This document shows, one piece after another, positions 62,853-64,000 of a DNA stretch of 64,000 nt; position 1 is the first letter of the stretch; every line of letters begins with the position of its first letter. Source of the DNA: Flavobacterium glycines. Lineage in GTDB: Bacteria; Bacteroidota; Bacteroidia; Flavobacteriales; Flavobacteriaceae. Below the pieces are notes generated by a model. It was not told the DNA's origin and ran no database searches. It saw nothing but the letters and a program-made list of their open reading frames with translations. The stretch spans positions 496,001-560,000 of the forward strand of contig NZ_FNEO01000001.1 in NCBI RefSeq assembly GCF_900100165.1. The letters run 5' to 3'. The position numbers and the translations under genes were made by a program.

Positions 62853-62948
62853 TTCCCCTCTTTTTAAGAGGGGTGGCTGAAAGCCGGGGTGTTTTTTCAC
62901 TACATTTTTTCCACCCCGCCCTACGGGCACCCCTCCAAAGGAGGGGAA
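62853..62948. repeat. GC-rich CCCCTC/GAGGGG palindromic repeat
   Basis: TTCCCCTC...GAGGGGTGGC on the left pairs with GGGCACCCCTC...GAGGGGAA on the right; each side is itself a hairpin, and CCGGGGTG / CACCCCG pair in the centre. The element is much more G/C-rich than its surroundings and ends 4 bp before the GH95 stop. I recall the 'CGCCCTACGGGCACCCCTCC' word from many flavobacterial genomes. Confidence 0.7.
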
Positions 62949-62951
62949 AAA

Positions 62952-64000
62952 TTAATTTCCATAAAAAGTATAAGTCTTTCCAGCTTTCATATCAATATCG
63001 TATTCATTGTATTTTGGAAGCTTGAATTTCTTAATAGTAGCTTTTTCAGATATAACAGCTTTTTTCACATCAGCCGATTGAAACAATTCGTTTGGATTTT
63101 GACCTTTGGCTTTTTTCAGTTGGAAACCGTCAGCTTTTAATGTGCTTTCCAATCTCAATCTGCAATTTCCATCTAATTTAGCCTGAATTTTCAACATCGA
63201 AACCTTATTATTTTTCCATTCCAAATCTACAACATAACCTCCTCTGGTTACAATTCCTTTTATCGAACCGTCTTTCCAAACCGTTGGCAAAGCAGGCAAT
63301 AATTGAATCGCACCTTCCTGACTTTGAATCAGCATTTCGACAATTCCTGAAGTACAACCAAAATTACCATCAATTTGAAACGGTTGGTGTGCATCAAGCA
63401 TATTCGGATAGGTTCCACCACCTTTGCGTTGTTCCGGAGTAACCAGTTTTAATTGGTCATTCAATAATTTATAAGCGTGATTCCCGTCTAATAAACGAGC
63501 CCATAAATTCACTTTCCAACCCATAGACCAACCGGTTGATTCATCCGTTCTGTAAATCAAAGATTGTTTAGCTGCTTCAAATAATTCAGGTGTTCTAAAA
63601 GCTGATATTTGGTTACTTGGAAACAATCCATACAAATGCGATACGTGACGGTGATTGTCTTTTGGATTGTCCCAGTCGTCCTGCCATTCCTGTAATTGAT
63701 TGTATTGTCCAATTTTCATTGGAGGCATTTTAGCCAAAGCTTCTTTAACTTTTTTAGCAAAAACCTGATCACCAGAAACAATATCGGTAGCCCTAATTAC
63801 ATTCGAAAACAAATCAAACAGCAATTGGTTATCCATCGTAGTTCCCGATGAAAGTGTAGCCGCTCCGCTTCCTCCCGGATGCGTATTTTCCGGAGAAACT
63901 GACGGCACTACTACCAAATAACCTGTATTAGGATCTTTTACCAAAAAGTCTAAGAAGAATTCAGCTGCACCTTTCATAATAGGATAAATCTCTTTCAGGT
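62952..64000 (-). CDS. GH95-family glycoside hydrolase, partial (5' end outside window)
   Basis: About 349 codons of the C-terminal half are visible and the frame remains open through base 64000 (residues ..LKEIYPIMKGAAEFFLDFL.., the typical GH95 helix), so the start lies beyond the right edge. 'GYLVVVPSVSPENTHPGG' includes the probable acid Glu; 'STGWSMGWKVNLWARLLDGN' and 'AHQPFQIDGNFGCTSGIVEM' (Asp of the base network) are the barrel end. The C-terminal sandwich has 'LLPALPTVWKDGSIKGIVTR'. GH95 enzymes are alpha-1,2-L-fucosidases or alpha-L-galactosidases. First visible gene of the cluster. Confidence 0.92.
   Translation of the reverse strand, partial: LKEIYPIMKGAAEFFLDFLVKDPNTGYLVVVPSVSPENTHPGGSGAATLSSGTTMDNQLLFDLFSNVIRATDIVSGDQVFAKKVKEALAKMPPMKIGQYNQLQEWQDDWDNPKDNHRHVSHLYGLFPSNQISAFRTPELFEAAKQSLIYRTDESTGWSMGWKVNLWARLLDGNHAYKLLNDQLKLVTPEQRKGGGTYPNMLDAHQPFQIDGNFGCTSGIVEMLIQSQEGAIQLLPALPTVWKDGSIKGIVTRGGYVVDLEWKNNKVSMLKIQAKLDGNCRLRLESTLKADGFQLKKAKGQNPNELFQSADVKKAVISEKATIKKFKLPKYNEYDIDMKAGKTYTFYGN

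Overview
The window is AT-rich bacterial chromosome from a member of the Flavobacteriaceae, most likely a Flavobacterium-type organism. The signs are Bacteroidetes promoter words (TAnnTTTG), short A/T-rich leaders, many Gln-starting mature exported proteins and Cys lipoproteins, an OlsF-type fusion lipid synthase, FeoA/FeoB with a Cys-rich partner, a large exo-glycosidase cluster, and several families of palindromic intergenic repeats. I saw no rRNA, tRNA, CRISPR array, integrase or recognisable transposase gene.

Layout. 1-4.9 kb: two paralogous exported proteins of unknown function (one cut by the window edge) around a HAD hydrolase, an exported protein and an EamA transporter. 5.0-7.1 kb: metG. 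7.1-7.6 kb: gap holding a structured repeat. 7.6-10.3 kb: lipoprotein, DMP19-like protein and histidine kinase. 10.5-17.9 kb: a housekeeping run on the plus strand (serS, YwqK/TonB-C protein, TPR protein, DUF4286 protein, rsmA, mgtE, proC). 18.0-19.0 kb: GH43 enzyme. 19.0-19.6 kb: gap with a 25-codon ORF followed by a 19-bp hairpin. 19.6-28.8 kb: dehydrogenase, TM2 protein, aminolipid acyltransferase fusion, exonuclease III, OmpA lipoprotein, aldo/keto reductase, AsmA-like/GT51 fusion and porin-like barrel. 28.9-29.9 kb: small islet of palindromic repeats with two orphan genes. 30-32.5 kb: SDR protein, EamA transporter and SCO protein.

32.5-41.7 kb is a metal-homeostasis region. It holds feoA-feoB-FeoB-associated peptide on the plus strand, then an Nramp-Usp transporter followed by a DtxR/MntR-type regulator on the minus strand. 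Divergent from the transporter, across a gap with a 17-bp direct repeat that contains a palindrome, lie a TonB-dependent receptor, a periplasmic thioredoxin and a lycopene-cyclase-like flavoprotein. 41.9-45.0 kb: bacilliredoxin, ferredoxin and a U32 protease-like protein (probable tRNA hydroxylation).

45.2-47.1 kb is a compact two-gene cassette with overlapping genes: a RecF/SbcC-like AAA ATPase and a small protein with a PD-(D/E)xK-type D...ELK signature. It looks like an anti-phage or DNA-damage module of a Septu-like design but with a different nuclease, and is the best candidate for an undescribed system here.

47.3-64.0 kb is a minus-strand glycan-degradation cluster. In transcription order it encodes a GH95-type fucosidase (cut by the window edge), a GH63/MGH1-like lipoprotein, a GH78 rhamnosidase, a sialidase-fold lipoprotein, an exported xylose-isomerase-like TIM barrel, a GH67N/GH115-like uronidase, a GH2 enzyme with malectin and CBM-like domains, and a GH2 lipoprotein. 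The set fits removal of fucose (or L-galactose), rhamnose, uronic acid and galactose-type residues from an acidic, rhamnose-containing plant or algal polysaccharide. No SusC/SusD pair or regulator is visible; they may lie beyond the right edge.
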